Positions 24,949 through 34,554 of a DNA stretch of 64,000 nt are shown here, piece after piece. Every line of letters begins with the position of its first letter. Within the stretch, counting starts at the first letter, position 1. The position numbers were made by a program, and so were the translations under genes. The stretch spans positions 981,336-1,045,335 of the forward strand of contig NZ_JAJTUT010000001.1 of assembly GCF_022399565.1 (NCBI RefSeq), in the 5' to 3' direction. Source of the stretch: Flavobacterium algicola. Its GTDB lineage: Bacteria; Bacteroidota; Bacteroidia; Flavobacteriales; Flavobacteriaceae. The notes under the pieces were generated by a model. That model made no database searches. It was not told the origin of the DNA and saw nothing but the letters and a program-made list of their open reading frames with translations.

Positions 24949-27732
24949 CTATCTAAATAACGTTTTGTCAAATACCATTTTGATAGCATCTGCATGACGA
25001 CGTTTTGCTCTAGTGTAACTTCCTGATGCTGGCGCAGAATATTCTTTTAATGAAGCTAATCTCCATTTTACCAAATCAAAGTTCATCAACATATAAGCAT
25101 AAGCTCCCATGTTTCTAGGCTCTTCTTGTGCCCAAACATAATCTTCTACGTTTGGATATAGAGCAATAATTTCTTTTAATTGTTCTACCGGTAAAGGAAA
25201 TAATTGTTCGATACGTACAAACGCAATATCAGTACGCCCGTTTAATTCTCTTTCGGCAGTTAAATCATAATAGAATTTACCTGTACAGAAAACTAGAGAT
25301 TTTACATCTTCTTTATTAACTGTGTTATCGTCGATTGTTTCTTGGAAACTTCCAGAGGTAAAATCTTCAATTGGAGATGTACATCTTGGATCACGTAATA
25401 AACTTTTTGGTGTAAATACCACAAGAGGTTTACGGAAAGTAGTTTTCATTTGTCTTCTCAACAAGTGAAAGAAGTTTGCTGGAGTTGTACAATCTGCTAC
25501 GTACATATTGTGACGTGCACATAATTGCAAGTAACGCTCCATACGTGCTGAAGAGTGCTCTGCACCTTGGCCTTCATACCCGTGTGGTAACAACAATACG
25601 ATTCCGTTTTGTGTATTCCATTTATCTTCTCCACAAGAGATGTACTGGTCAATCATAATTTGAGCTCCATTTGAGAAATCCCCAAATTGTGCTTCCCAAA
25701 TTGTCAAAGTTTTTGGATTTGCTAATGCGTACCCGTAATCAAAACCTAAAACTCCGTACTCTGATAAAAATGAATTGTAGATATGAAACTTTCCTTTAGC
25801 ATTTGCTAAATTTCTGATCAAAGTTACTTTTTCTTCAGAATCTTCAACCTTTACAACAGCGTGACGGTGTGAGAAAGTACCACGCTCAACATCTTGTCCC
25901 GAAATACGAACGCTAAATCCTTCTTGAAGCAGGGAACCGTAAGCTAAATGCTCAGCCATACCCCAGTCTAGTTTATTAGTATCGAAAAACATTGTTTTTC
26001 TATCGTTAATCAACTTTTGGATTTTGCTAATAAATTTCTTGTCTGATGGTAAATTACAAACTGCGTCTGCTACTTCAGTCAAACCTTCTTTAGTAAAGCT
26101 TGTGTCTACTTTTGCAAACATTCCTTCTGTAGAAACTTGCTCAAAACCTTCCCATTCATTACGCATAAATGGAGTGATCACTGTTAATTCTTTTTTACGA
26201 GAAGCTTCTAAATTTTGATCTAAGTCATCTTTGTATTCTTTCTCTATTGTTTTTACCAAATTAGCGTCGATAACACCTTCTGATAATAACTTTTCAGCAT
26301 AGATTTCTCGAGGATTGCTATGTTTAGCAATAATTTTATATAATAATGGTTGCGTAAAACGCGGCTCATCACCTTCGTTATGACCATATTTTCTATATCC
26401 CAATAAATCGATAAATACGTCACGACCAAATTGCATTCTAAAATCTAATGCGAATTGCATAGCATGTACTACAGACTCTGCATCATCAGCATTTACATGC
26501 AGTACAGGAGACAAAGTTACTTTTGCAACATCTGTACAATATGTAGAAGAACGTGCATCTAAGTAATTTGTAGTAAACCCTACTTGGTTATTGATTACAA
26601 TATGGATTGTTCCTCCTGTTTTATAACCTTCTAATTGCGCCATTTGAATGATCTCATAAAGGATACCTTGTCCTGCAATTGCAGCATCACCGTGAACGGC
26701 GATTGGTAACACTTTAGAAAAATCATCTTCAAAGTATTTATCTTGTTTTGCTCGTGTAATCCCTTCAATTACGGCACCTACTGTCTCAAGGTGTGAAGGA
26801 TTTGGAGCCAAATTGATATTAATGTGTTTACCCGAACGAGTAATTTTATCAGCTGTAACACCTAAATGGTATTTAACGTCACCATCAAAATATTCTTGAT
26901 CATAATCTTTACCGTCAAATTCCCCAAAAATATCTTGAGTCGATTTTCCGAAAATATTAGCAAGAACGTTCAAACGACCACGGTGCGCCATTCCCATTAC
27001 AAACTGCTCTACTCCTTGTTCTGCTGCTCTTTCGATCAAAGCATCCAAAGCTGGAATGATAGTTTCTCCTCCTTCTAGTGAAAAACGTTTTTGACCAACA
27101 TATTTTGTATGCAAGAAGTTCTCAAAAGAAACTGCTTGATTCAATTTACTCAAAATTCTTTTCTTCTCATCTGAGTTGAAAGTAGGTTGGTTCTCGTTTA
27201 TACTCAATTTTGTTTGAATCCAATCAACAATTTCCGGCTTACGGATGTACATGTACTCAACACCAATGTGTTGGCAATACACTTTTGTCAAATGGTCAAT
27301 GATTTGAGATAAAGTAGAAGGTTGTAAACCTAATAATTTTGCTGCATCAAAAACAGAATTTAAATCAGAAGATGAAAGTCCAAAAGTCTCTAGGTCTAAT
27401 GTAGGAGTAAATGATCTACGTTCGCGCACAGGATTTGTTTTGGTAAACAAATGTCCTCTTGAGCGGTACCCTTCGATTAATTTTAAAACTCTAAATTCTT
27501 TTTGAAGTTGTTCTGAGATCTTGCTCGCATCAACAGATGGTGATGAAACAGAAGTTGCTGGTGCACTATATTGAACTGGATTTTCCTCATTATATGTTTC
27601 CATTCCAAAGTCGAAACCTTGAAAGAAACTTCTCCAGCTAGGTTCTACGCTATCTGGGTTTTCTAAATATTGATCGTATAATTGCGCGAAAAATTCGGTA
27701 TGTGCTGCGTTTAAAAATGAAAACCTATCCAT
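24949..27732 (-). CDS. sucA: 2-oxoglutarate dehydrogenase E1
   Basis: Thiamine-diphosphate enzyme of 927 residues that decarboxylates 2-oxoglutarate in the TCA cycle and passes succinyl to E2. The start at 27732 (MDRFSFLNAAHTEFFAQLYDQ) matches the family; an upstream ATG at 27786 adds a non-conserved tail. Typical segments are MAHRGRLNVLANI, HGDAAIAGQGI with the ThDP-binding GDAA and following NNQVGFTT, and the C-terminal FSHRHAVV and PHGYEGQGAEHSS. It is upstream of odhB. A TATTTTTG -7 element lies 37 bp before the start. Confidence 0.97.
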   Translation of the reverse strand: MDRFSFLNAAHTEFFAQLYDQYLENPDSVEPSWRSFFQGFDFGMETYNEENPVQYSAPATSVSSPSVDASKISEQLQKEFRVLKLIEGYRSRGHLFTKTNPVRERRSFTPTLDLETFGLSSSDLNSVFDAAKLLGLQPSTLSQIIDHLTKVYCQHIGVEYMYIRKPEIVDWIQTKLSINENQPTFNSDEKKRILSKLNQAVSFENFLHTKYVGQKRFSLEGGETIIPALDALIERAAEQGVEQFVMGMAHRGRLNVLANIFGKSTQDIFGEFDGKDYDQEYFDGDVKYHLGVTADKITRSGKHININLAPNPSHLETVGAVIEGITRAKQDKYFEDDFSKVLPIAVHGDAAIAGQGILYEIIQMAQLEGYKTGGTIHIVINNQVGFTTNYLDARSSTYCTDVAKVTLSPVLHVNADDAESVVHAMQFALDFRMQFGRDVFIDLLGYRKYGHNEGDEPRFTQPLLYKIIAKHSNPREIYAEKLLSEGVIDANLVKTIEKEYKDDLDQNLEASRKKELTVITPFMRNEWEGFEQVSTEGMFAKVDTSFTKEGLTEVADAVCNLPSDKKFISKIQKLINDRKTMFFDTNKLDWGMAEHLAYGSLLQEGFSVRISGQDVERGTFSHRHAVVKVEDSEEKVTLIRNLANAKGKFHIYNSFLSEYGVLGFDYGYALANPKTLTIWEAQFGDFSNGAQIMIDQYISCGEDKWNTQNGIVLLLPHGYEGQGAEHSSARMERYLQLCARHNMYVADCTTPANFFHLLRRQMKTTFRKPLVVFTPKSLLRDPRCTSPIEDFTSGSFQETIDDNTVNKEDVKSLVFCTGKFYYDLTAERELNGRTDIAFVRIEQLFPLPVEQLKEIIALYPNVEDYVWAQEEPRNMGAYAYMLMNFDLVKWRLASLKEYSAPASGSYTRAKRRHADAIKMVFDKTLFR

Positions 27733-27768
27733 AATGTTAGTGAATATACTTTTTGTTAAATAGTTCCG

Positions 27769-27776
27769 CAAAAATA
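27769..27776 (-). promoter_or_regulatory. -7 element of the sucA promoter
   Basis: Minus-strand TATTTTTG (TAnnTTTG) 37 bp before the sucA start. No clear TTTG at the right distance was found. Confidence 0.4.
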
Positions 27777-27822
27777 CAATAATCAATTATAACTGAATCC
27801 TTTTTTTAAGTACTTTTACATA

Positions 27823-27830
27823 TAGATTTG
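27823..27830 (+). promoter_or_regulatory. -7 element of the outer-membrane protein gene
   Basis: TAGATTTG, a TAnnTTTG match, 20 bp before the gene at 27851 and divergent from the sucA promoter. Confidence 0.4.
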
Positions 27831-27850
27831 TTAAAAAAAACTATAATTCC

Positions 27851-28396
27851 ATGAAAAAAACGCATCGTTCAAGCTTTTTAGAAGTTTATTTAATTTTGGT
27901 AACGCTTTTTGTTAGTCTTTCGATGAGTGCGCAATTCCAAAATAACAGTAATTCTACCTCAAGTGACTTTTGGAATAAAGTACAATTTGGGGGAGGTCTA
28001 GGCCTAAGTTTAGGCTCTGGATATACAGACATTTCGGTTTCACCATCTGCTATTTACAACGTAAATCAATATTTTGCTGTAGGATTAGGCGTTCAATATA
28101 CCTATGCTAAACTTAAAAATTCGTATAGCTCTAACCTCTATGGTGGAAGTGTAATTACCTTATTCAATCCGCTACCAGAAATACAACTTTCGGCAGAATT
28201 AGAACAATTGAGAGTGAATGTTTCAGGCGTATCTCCAAATGCCTTTAAAGACAATTTTTGGAATACAGGTTTATTTCTGGGAGCAGGTTATGGTAGTAAT
28301 AATGCTACTGTAGGTATTCGATACAACGTTTTGTATAAAGAGAGTAGCTTGGCTTACAATACCGCTTTTATGCCTTTTGTTAGGTTCTATTTCTAA
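27851..28396 (+). CDS. Small outer-membrane beta-barrel protein
   Basis: Protein of 181 residues with a signal peptide ending SMSAQ (about 28). It is composed of alternating short strands with Gly and aromatic residues (FGGGLGLSLGSGY, FAVGLGVQYTYAKL, GLFLGAGYG) and ends in RFYF. A C-terminal Phe after alternating hydrophobics is typical of outer-membrane barrels. I recall homologues labelled alpha-ketoglutarate decarboxylase, probably a name carried over from neighbouring sucA; no enzyme motif is visible. Role unknown. Confidence 0.72.
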   Translation: MKKTHRSSFLEVYLILVTLFVSLSMSAQFQNNSNSTSSDFWNKVQFGGGLGLSLGSGYTDISVSPSAIYNVNQYFAVGLGVQYTYAKLKNSYSSNLYGGSVITLFNPLPEIQLSAELEQLRVNVSGVSPNAFKDNFWNTGLFLGAGYGSNNATVGIRYNVLYKESSLAYNTAFMPFVRFYF

Positions 28397-28708
28397 TAAT
28401 TACAATCGATAATTCTAAATTTTTCTAGAATGTAAATGTTGCAATTTTCAAGAACAAAATGGCATCTATAATTTGGCGCTATATCACTTTTCATTTTAAT
28501 TGAAATCATTTTTTTTCATTTAAAACAGTACAGCAGTGAATATGATTGTAATTACCCTTCAATAATAGTATCATTTTACTGCCTTATAGCATTGAATAAA
28601 TAAGTGATTTTTGAAATGTACCGAACTATTTAATCTCTAAAAGAATTTTTTTTTCGCTAAAAAAAAGATTTATAATTTATTTTGCAAGAATAAACTTAAA
28701 TTTAATTT
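28397..28708. other. Gene-free AT-rich gap
   Basis: About 310 bp between convergent genes. I see no terminator-grade hairpin, repeat or ORF here. A lone CAGTGAAT at about 28534 lacks the second half of the LytTR-type repeat. Confidence 0.5.
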
Positions 28709-29065
28709 TTAACGATATTTATTACGAAACCATACTTTCTGCCATTCTCTTTTCAAAATAAGAAAAGCTACATCTTCAGCTAAAACAACCAAATCCGATC
28801 CGTCCAAAGCTTTAATTTGCTCTTCTGACACATCAATAATGTATAAGAGATTTAGGTATTCAGCAAATTTATACTGAATCATGCGATAGATTTTTTCGTG
28901 CAATTGGATCTTTAATTCATCTGGCTGAATACTTTTAGGAAAATCAATCCCTTCATTAGCCAGATTAAAATCTTTATTAATTTGTTCTACCAAAGCAAGG
29001 TACAACGATTCTTGTGTAGCTTCTTGAAGCAATAATTCTGCTGATATTGGAGCGATAAAATTCAT
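28709..29065 (-). CDS. Conserved-looking hypothetical protein
   Basis: Soluble, helical, acidic protein of 118 residues that I do not recognise. There is no signal peptide, membrane segment or catalytic motif. Its start overlaps the stop of the membrane-protein gene upstream by 4 bp, so the two are translationally coupled, and a prenyl synthase gene precedes them on the same strand. A role linked to the membrane protein is possible but not shown. Confidence 0.6.
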   Translation of the reverse strand: MNFIAPISAELLLQEATQESLYLALVEQINKDFNLANEGIDFPKSIQPDELKIQLHEKIYRMIQYKFAEYLNLLYIIDVSEEQIKALDGSDLVVLAEDVAFLILKREWQKVWFRNKYR

Positions 29066-29796
29066 ATTTCATTATTTTTTTTATTATCCCAAGCCTTTAC
29101 AATTTTGGCTAGCAAACTGTCGCCACCTGCGTAGAAAAATACAGCGCCCATCGGCGGATTGGAAGCCGGTAAGTAACCAAAAATTGTTGGTATCCAAGTC
29201 CAACATTGATAATATGTTCCTATTAACTCTATAAAAATAACGCAGATAGCGATAAAACAATATAGATTTTGCCACTGTTTTCTTTTCAACAACCAAAAGA
29301 ACCCTACACCAAAAAGTAACGAAAAATAATCTTGAAGAAAAACACCAACAGCTAGAAACAAGATTGCGAAAAAGATTAAAAAGTACTTCCTTAGAATGGT
29401 ATCATTTGTACGAGCCCAATTTGTATAAGCATAAACATAACCAGACGCATATACTATTGCATGACCAAAGGGCACATAAAGAGGAATTGCCTCGGTACGG
29501 TAATTATACATACCTAATAATTTGCAAAAAATAAGCTCTCCTATATAAGAAAGCCCAACCATAACCAACATCAATTTTTGCAAAGGCTTCTTTGAAGCAA
29601 AATAAAAGCCCGCAAAATAAACAACTGCCATTATATTGGTAATTTGCCTTGCATCAAAATACTGTTCTGTAAATGTAACGGAGTCTACCCATAGCGCCAG
29701 AATAGTAAAAAAAGGAAAACACAACGCAAAAGCTAATTGTAATTTTGAATCAGAAACAGGTCCCTCTTCAAGTAAATGCGAAATATTTTTATTCAT
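29062..29796 (-). CDS. Hypothetical polytopic membrane protein
   Basis: Integral membrane protein of 244 residues with about seven hydrophobic helices. Notable conserved-looking segments are IPLYVPFGHAIVYASGYVYAY in the middle and PASNPPMGAVFFYAGGDSLL near the end. I do not recognise the family. It is 18 bp downstream of the polyprenyl synthase gene and coupled to the 118-residue gene after it. An isoprenoid-related membrane role would be a guess from position only. Confidence 0.65.
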   Translation of the reverse strand: MNKNISHLLEEGPVSDSKLQLAFALCFPFFTILALWVDSVTFTEQYFDARQITNIMAVVYFAGFYFASKKPLQKLMLVMVGLSYIGELIFCKLLGMYNYRTEAIPLYVPFGHAIVYASGYVYAYTNWARTNDTILRKYFLIFFAILFLAVGVFLQDYFSLLFGVGFFWLLKRKQWQNLYCFIAICVIFIELIGTYYQCWTWIPTIFGYLPASNPPMGAVFFYAGGDSLLAKIVKAWDNKKNNEI

Positions 29797-29814
29797 TAAA
29801 GTAAGATAATTGAT

Positions 29815-30789
29815 TTACACTTTTCTCTTCATCAAGTTTTCCCCGAATATCCTCAAAGCAGATTTTTTATCACTGTTAATATCTATTTTTTCAAGGATTT
29901 CGAAAGCTTTCAAAGTGTATTCTTCAATTGCATCTTGTGTTATTTTATCTGCCGTAGATCGAACAAAGATTGATTTGACTTGCGCTACTTTATCCGTACT
30001 ATCTTCTGGTGAATTAGCAAAAAATTGGAGTAATTGTGACTTATCTTCTGTACTAGCCGCAGCAACAGCTTTAAGATATAAGTATGTTTTTTTATTTTCG
30101 ATTATGTCTCCACCAACTTGCTTACCAAATGTTTCAGGATTTCCAAAGGCATCCAAGTAATCATCTTGTAACTGAAAAGCAAGACCTAAATTAAGTCCGA
30201 ACTCATAAATTAAATTGGCATTTTCCTGCGTAGCATTGGCTATAATAGCACCCATCTTCATGGCTGCAGCGACCAATACTGCAGTCTTATATTCAATCAT
30301 TTTGAGATACTGCGGAATCGTAACATCAGTTCTGCTTTCAAAATCGACATCCCATTGTTGACCTTCACAAACCTCCAAAGCAGTTTTACTAAATAATTTG
30401 GCTAAATCTCTAAATACTACTGGTTCATATTGTTCAAAATACTGATACGCTAAAATCAACATTGCATCACCAGATAGAATTGCAGTATTTACATCCCACT
30501 TCTCATGCACTGTTTGATTGCCTCGTCGCAACGGAGCATCATCCATAATATCGTCGTGAACTAACGAAAAATTATGAAAAACCTCTACAGCCATTGCTGC
30601 AGCCAATGCATTCTTACAATCGGCATTAAAAATCTCAGCTGTCATTAAAGTTAATACTGGACGCATCCTCTTACCTCCCAATTTTAAAATATATTGAATA
30701 GGATCGTAAAGATTTTTAGGTTCCTTCTCAACGGATTGACCTTCTAGATAATCGAGAAAAACTTGCTGATAATGCGAAATAGAATGCAT
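29815..30789 (-). CDS. Short-chain polyprenyl diphosphate synthase
   Basis: Trans-isoprenyl diphosphate synthase of 324 residues that condenses IPP with allylic diphosphates. The first Asp-rich motif is VHDDIMDDAPLRRG (about 83) and the second is QLQDDYLDAFG (about 210), both complete for Mg2+ binding. GGKRMRP near residue 38 binds IPP. A Phe five positions before the first motif suggests a short-chain product such as farnesyl or geranylgeranyl diphosphate; the exact length cannot be read. First of a three-gene minus-strand run. Confidence 0.93.
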   Translation of the reverse strand: MHSISHYQQVFLDYLEGQSVEKEPKNLYDPIQYILKLGGKRMRPVLTLMTAEIFNADCKNALAAAMAVEVFHNFSLVHDDIMDDAPLRRGNQTVHEKWDVNTAILSGDAMLILAYQYFEQYEPVVFRDLAKLFSKTALEVCEGQQWDVDFESRTDVTIPQYLKMIEYKTAVLVAAAMKMGAIIANATQENANLIYEFGLNLGLAFQLQDDYLDAFGNPETFGKQVGGDIIENKKTYLYLKAVAAASTEDKSQLLQFFANSPEDSTDKVAQVKSIFVRSTADKITQDAIEEYTLKAFEILEKIDINSDKKSALRIFGENLMKRKV

Positions 30790-30886
30790 AAAAAATATTT
30801 TTCGGCTAATTTACAGTATTCACTTTGGATTACAAACACCCACTGCTAATGAAATGTTAAATAAAAGTAAATACAATGGAAACTAT

Positions 30887-30917
30887 TTTGGTGTCTAAAG
30901 TTTCCTAGTTACCTTTG
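30887..30917 (+). promoter_or_regulatory. Promoter of the YceI-TetR-RND operon
   Basis: TTTG, exactly 19 bp, TACCTTTG: one of the cleanest Bacteroidota promoter matches in the window. It lies 65 bp before the yceI-like start. Being upstream of the TetR-family gene, it is the likely target of that repressor. Confidence 0.65.
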
Positions 30918-30982
30918 CAGAAAAATTAACATTTTAAAATAGTTCTTAAATAGCCTTTAAGTACTTTAAATTAAACATTGCT

Positions 30983-31504
30983 ATGGAAACAAAATGGACT
31001 ATCGATTCAGATCAATCAGATGTATTAATAAAAAACAGACATTCCATTATAGCATACATATCTGGAACCACCAATAAATTTAAAGGAAACGTTGATTTAA
31101 AGAATGATAGTATAGAAAACGCACATATCGAGTTCTCATTAGATGTTAATAGTAAGGAGAATAAAATAGAGCAAGTGGACACTTACTTAAAGATTAATGA
31201 CTTTATAGAAACGGAACAATATCCAGTGATAAACTTTAAATCTACTTCCTTTCAAAAAGTAAATCAAAATATTAATTTTATCAAAGGAAATTTAACCGTA
31301 AAAAATATCACAAGAGTTATCGAGTTAGACACTGCATTTTTGGGTTATAATTTTTATAATGGTGTTAGAAAGGCCTCGTTTGAAGTAAAAGGTACCATAA
31401 ATAGAAATGATTTTAATTTAAAAACAAATTCCATATTTCAGAGAGATGGCATTATGATGGGACAAGATCTAGTCATAGAAGCCAATCTCGAATTTACCGC
31501 ATAA
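30983..31504 (+). CDS. YceI family protein
   Basis: Lipocalin-like protein of 173 residues. It has the family opening TKWTIDSDQSDVLIKNRHS, a middle VDTYLKINDFIETEQYPVINFKS and a late GTINRNDFNL. YceI proteins bind isoprenoid-type lipids in an elongated barrel. No signal peptide is visible, so this one is probably cytoplasmic. It is first in an operon with TetR, TolC, adaptor and RND genes, 13 bp before tetR. It may bind a lipid connected with the efflux pump, which is inference. Confidence 0.87.
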   Translation: METKWTIDSDQSDVLIKNRHSIIAYISGTTNKFKGNVDLKNDSIENAHIEFSLDVNSKENKIEQVDTYLKINDFIETEQYPVINFKSTSFQKVNQNINFIKGNLTVKNITRVIELDTAFLGYNFYNGVRKASFEVKGTINRNDFNLKTNSIFQRDGIMMGQDLVIEANLEFTA

Positions 31505-31517
31505 ATGTGAAAAGAAA

Positions 31518-32120
31518 ATGAAAGAGAAAATAATAAAAAAAGCAGGCGAACTATTTTTAAAACTTGGTTTTAAAAGCATCACTATGGATGATATTGCCGG
31601 CGAAATGTGCATCTCAAAAAAAACCATTTACAAATATTTCTGCAACAAAGAATTACTTGTTGAAGAAAGCACCAATTTTATGCATATTGAAATACACGAA
31701 ACGATCAATACGATACTGGCAGAAAATAGAAACCCTATCGAAGAGAATTTTAGAATTCGTGAAATGTTTAGTGAGATGTTTCAATCATCAGCGGACACCT
31801 CACCCGTGTACCAACTAAAAAAGCATTATCCTGAAATTTACGACAAAGTAATTTTTAGAGAGATAACCGAATGCTCAAGATGGTTTAGAACAAATATAAT
31901 ACGAGGTATTGAAAATGGTTTGTATCGAAAAGAAATTGATGTAGAAGCCTATGTTCAATTTTACTATACCTTAATATTCAACATAAATGAAAATACTAGC
32001 TCCGAGAGAGAATCGCAACGCTTAGAATTACAAGCATTAGAATATCATACACGGGCCATGTCAACAGCTGAAGGAATTATTGAACTAGAAAAACAACTAC
32101 AAAACACAAATACCAAATGA
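31518..32120 (+). CDS. TetR/AcrR family regulator
   Basis: Transcription factor of 200 residues. The N-terminal helix-turn-helix reads FKSITMDDIAGEMCISKKT followed by IYKYFCNKELLV, diagnostic of TetR. The C-terminal ligand-binding part is helical and not assignable to a subgroup. Its stop overlaps the start of the TolC gene by 4 bp. It very probably represses its own operon and senses a pump substrate or envelope signal. Confidence 0.92.
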   Translation: MKEKIIKKAGELFLKLGFKSITMDDIAGEMCISKKTIYKYFCNKELLVEESTNFMHIEIHETINTILAENRNPIEENFRIREMFSEMFQSSADTSPVYQLKKHYPEIYDKVIFREITECSRWFRTNIIRGIENGLYRKEIDVEAYVQFYYTLIFNINENTSSERESQRLELQALEYHTRAMSTAEGIIELEKQLQNTNTK

Positions 32121-33454
32121 GACAATTAATTTTATTAACACTCTTAACTTTTGCAATTACTGCAAAAGGACAAGAAATCAAGAAATTGACGCTGAAAGAT
32201 GCGATCACTTATGCACTGGAAAATAAAGCAGATGCAAAAAAAGCAAAATTAAAGATCGAAAATAGTGAATATCAAATTCAGGAAGTTCGCGCTAGAGCCT
32301 TACCACAAATTGCTGCAACGGGTAGTTTAAATTACAACCCTATATTACAAACTACCGTTATTGACGGTTCATCATTTGGAGCAGATGGAGCTATCCAAGC
32401 CGTTTTTGGACAAAAATGGAGTTCAACAGCAGGAGTCTCTTTGACCCAAGCTTTGTTTGATCAATCTGTTTTCACTGGGTTGAAAGCTGCAAAGACTACA
32501 CGTGAATTTTACCAGATTAACGATCAATTGACTGAAGAGCAGGTGATCGAAAGAGTTGCTAGTAATTATTATCAAGTGTACGTGCTCCGTCAAAAGCTGA
32601 GCTTATTAGACAGCACATTAGCGACGACCACTAAGGTTCGTGATATTGTTAAAGGTCAATATGATAATGGGTTAGCAAAAAGAATTGACCTAGACCGTAT
32701 GACTGTTAATTTATCTAACATCAATACCCAAAAATTACAAATTATCAATTCGGTACAATTACAAGAAAATGCCTTGAAATTCTACATGGGAATGTCTATC
32801 GACATTCCTATCGATATACCGCAAACCGATTTTGAAGTTACCCCTGCAGCAATCGCATCAGCTCCAAATGCGGCTAACCGTTCTGAGTATTTATTACTCA
32901 AAAAACAACAAGAATTGTTAGAACTTCAGAAAAAATCAGTGATTGCTGGATATTACCCAACATTATCATTATCTGCAAGTTATAACTATATCGGACAAGG
33001 ACCTGAATTTCCATGGTTCGCAAAACCTCAAAATGGAGTGTACTGGTCGGACTTCTCTGCCATTGGATTAAACTTAAGAGTTCCGATTTTTGCCGGATTT
33101 GGTACTAAAGCCAAAGTAGACCAAGCTGACAATCAATTGAAAACATTAGAAGTCGAAATTTCAGACACAGAACTTGCCTTAGATTTAGAATATAAAAATG
33201 CGAAGATTCAAATTGAAAACAGCATAATAACAATTCAAAACCAAAAGGAAAACATGAAATTGGCTAATGAAATTAAAGATAATATCAATAACAATTTTAC
33301 TCAAGGATTAGCATCATTAACAGATTTACTGGATGCAGAAAATGCTGCTACACAAGCACAAAACAATTACACTGCAGCTATTCTAGATTACAAGTTGGCA
33401 GAAATTAAATTAATCAAATCAAAAGGCGAATTAAAATCATTAATAAATAACTAA
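32117..33454 (+). CDS. TolC family outer-membrane efflux protein
   Basis: Outer-membrane channel protein of 445 residues with a signal peptide ending AKGQE (about 20). The OEP repeats are recognisable: LTLKDAITYALENKADAKKA at the start and a second half with YKNAKIQIENS and GLASLTDLLDAENAA. Long coiled-coil helices lie between short strands. It is the outer component of the tripartite RND pump encoded by the next two genes. Its start overlaps tetR by 4 bp and its stop is 1 bp from the adaptor start. Confidence 0.93.
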   Translation: MRQLILLTLLTFAITAKGQEIKKLTLKDAITYALENKADAKKAKLKIENSEYQIQEVRARALPQIAATGSLNYNPILQTTVIDGSSFGADGAIQAVFGQKWSSTAGVSLTQALFDQSVFTGLKAAKTTREFYQINDQLTEEQVIERVASNYYQVYVLRQKLSLLDSTLATTTKVRDIVKGQYDNGLAKRIDLDRMTVNLSNINTQKLQIINSVQLQENALKFYMGMSIDIPIDIPQTDFEVTPAAIASAPNAANRSEYLLLKKQQELLELQKKSVIAGYYPTLSLSASYNYIGQGPEFPWFAKPQNGVYWSDFSAIGLNLRVPIFAGFGTKAKVDQADNQLKTLEVEISDTELALDLEYKNAKIQIENSIITIQNQKENMKLANEIKDNINNNFTQGLASLTDLLDAENAATQAQNNYTAAILDYKLAEIKLIKSKGELKSLINN

Positions 33455-33455
33455 C

Positions 33456-34523
33456 ATGAAGAAAACAATAACTACCGTAATCATCATTATTGCTGCATTG
33501 GCATTAATAGGATTTATTTTAACGAAGAATAAAACAGAAAACGAAGAGAAAATTGCTATTGTTGCTGAAAAAAACGCTAGTGTTTCTGTGAAAGTTTCGA
33601 CTGTAAAAACAGAAGAAATCTCTTTGGACTTTGTCGCTAATGGTATTTTTGAAGCCAAACAAGAATTAATTTTAACTGCAGAAAAATCTGGAAAAGTAAC
33701 TAGCGTACTCGCCAAAGTAGGAGACCGAGTAAATGTTGGACAAACATTGGCGATCATGAGAGGTGATGCTATAAATATTAATGCACAAGCCGCTGAAGCA
33801 TCTTACCAAAACGCAAAAACAGATTACAATCGTTTTCAAAATGCTTACAAAACAGGTGGTGTAACTAAGCAACAACTAGATCAATCAAAAGTGATGTTGA
33901 CTAATGCTGAGGCAAGTTACAGACAATCAAAAATTGATGTTGGTGATACAAGAATTAAGGCGCCAATAAGCGGTATCATTAATAAGAAATTTATTGAGCC
34001 AGGCTCTATGTTAACTTCTATGCCATCTACTAATTTGTTTGAAATTGTAAACACTAGCAAACTAAAGTTGACAGTAGCGGTAAATGAATCACAAGTAGCT
34101 AGTTTAAAAGTTGGAAATAGCATTACTGTTACATCAAGTGTTTATCAAGGAAAAGAATTCACTGGTAAAATAACTTTTATTGCACCAAAGGCAGATGCCA
34201 CTTTGAGTTTTCCTGTTGAAATCGAAATTGCGAACAATAGTGATAATGACATAAAAGCAGGAATGTATGGTACTGCCGTATTTAAATCTGCACAACAAAG
34301 ACAATCTTTAACTGTGATTCCAAGAAATGCATTTGTAGGTAGTGTTAATAGTAATCAAGTATTTGTTGTCGAAAACAAAATTGCAAAACTAAAAAAGGTT
34401 ACCGCTGGAAGAATCTTAGGAGATCAAGTAGAAATCTTGGATGGTTTATCAGATGGAGAATCTGTTATTACTACAGGTCAAATCAACTTGCAAGATGGTA
34501 ATACAGTAGAAATCATTAAGTAG
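33456..34523 (+). CDS. RND efflux periplasmic adaptor (membrane fusion protein)
   Basis: HlyD/AcrA-type adaptor of 355 residues with an N-terminal membrane anchor (about 5-23, no lipobox). The split biotinyl-lipoyl motif appears as GKVTSVLAKVGDRVNVGQTL and later IKAPISGIINKKFIEPGS, flanking a coiled-coil hairpin (about 105-160). Beta-barrel and membrane-proximal domains follow. It links the RND pump to the TolC protein. The short hairpin suits Bacteroidota pumps. It is 31 bp upstream of the permease gene. Confidence 0.93.
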   Translation: MKKTITTVIIIIAALALIGFILTKNKTENEEKIAIVAEKNASVSVKVSTVKTEEISLDFVANGIFEAKQELILTAEKSGKVTSVLAKVGDRVNVGQTLAIMRGDAININAQAAEASYQNAKTDYNRFQNAYKTGGVTKQQLDQSKVMLTNAEASYRQSKIDVGDTRIKAPISGIINKKFIEPGSMLTSMPSTNLFEIVNTSKLKLTVAVNESQVASLKVGNSITVTSSVYQGKEFTGKITFIAPKADATLSFPVEIEIANNSDNDIKAGMYGTAVFKSAQQRQSLTVIPRNAFVGSVNSNQVFVVENKIAKLKKVTAGRILGDQVEILDGLSDGESVITTGQINLQDGNTVEIIK

Positions 34524-34554
34524 TTATTTCTAATAATCAACAGATAAAAAATAT

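Noticed and set aside
28534..28541. Further LytTR-type site (CAGTGAAT)
   Set aside because: The second half-site 21 bp away is missing and no promoter or gene start follows.
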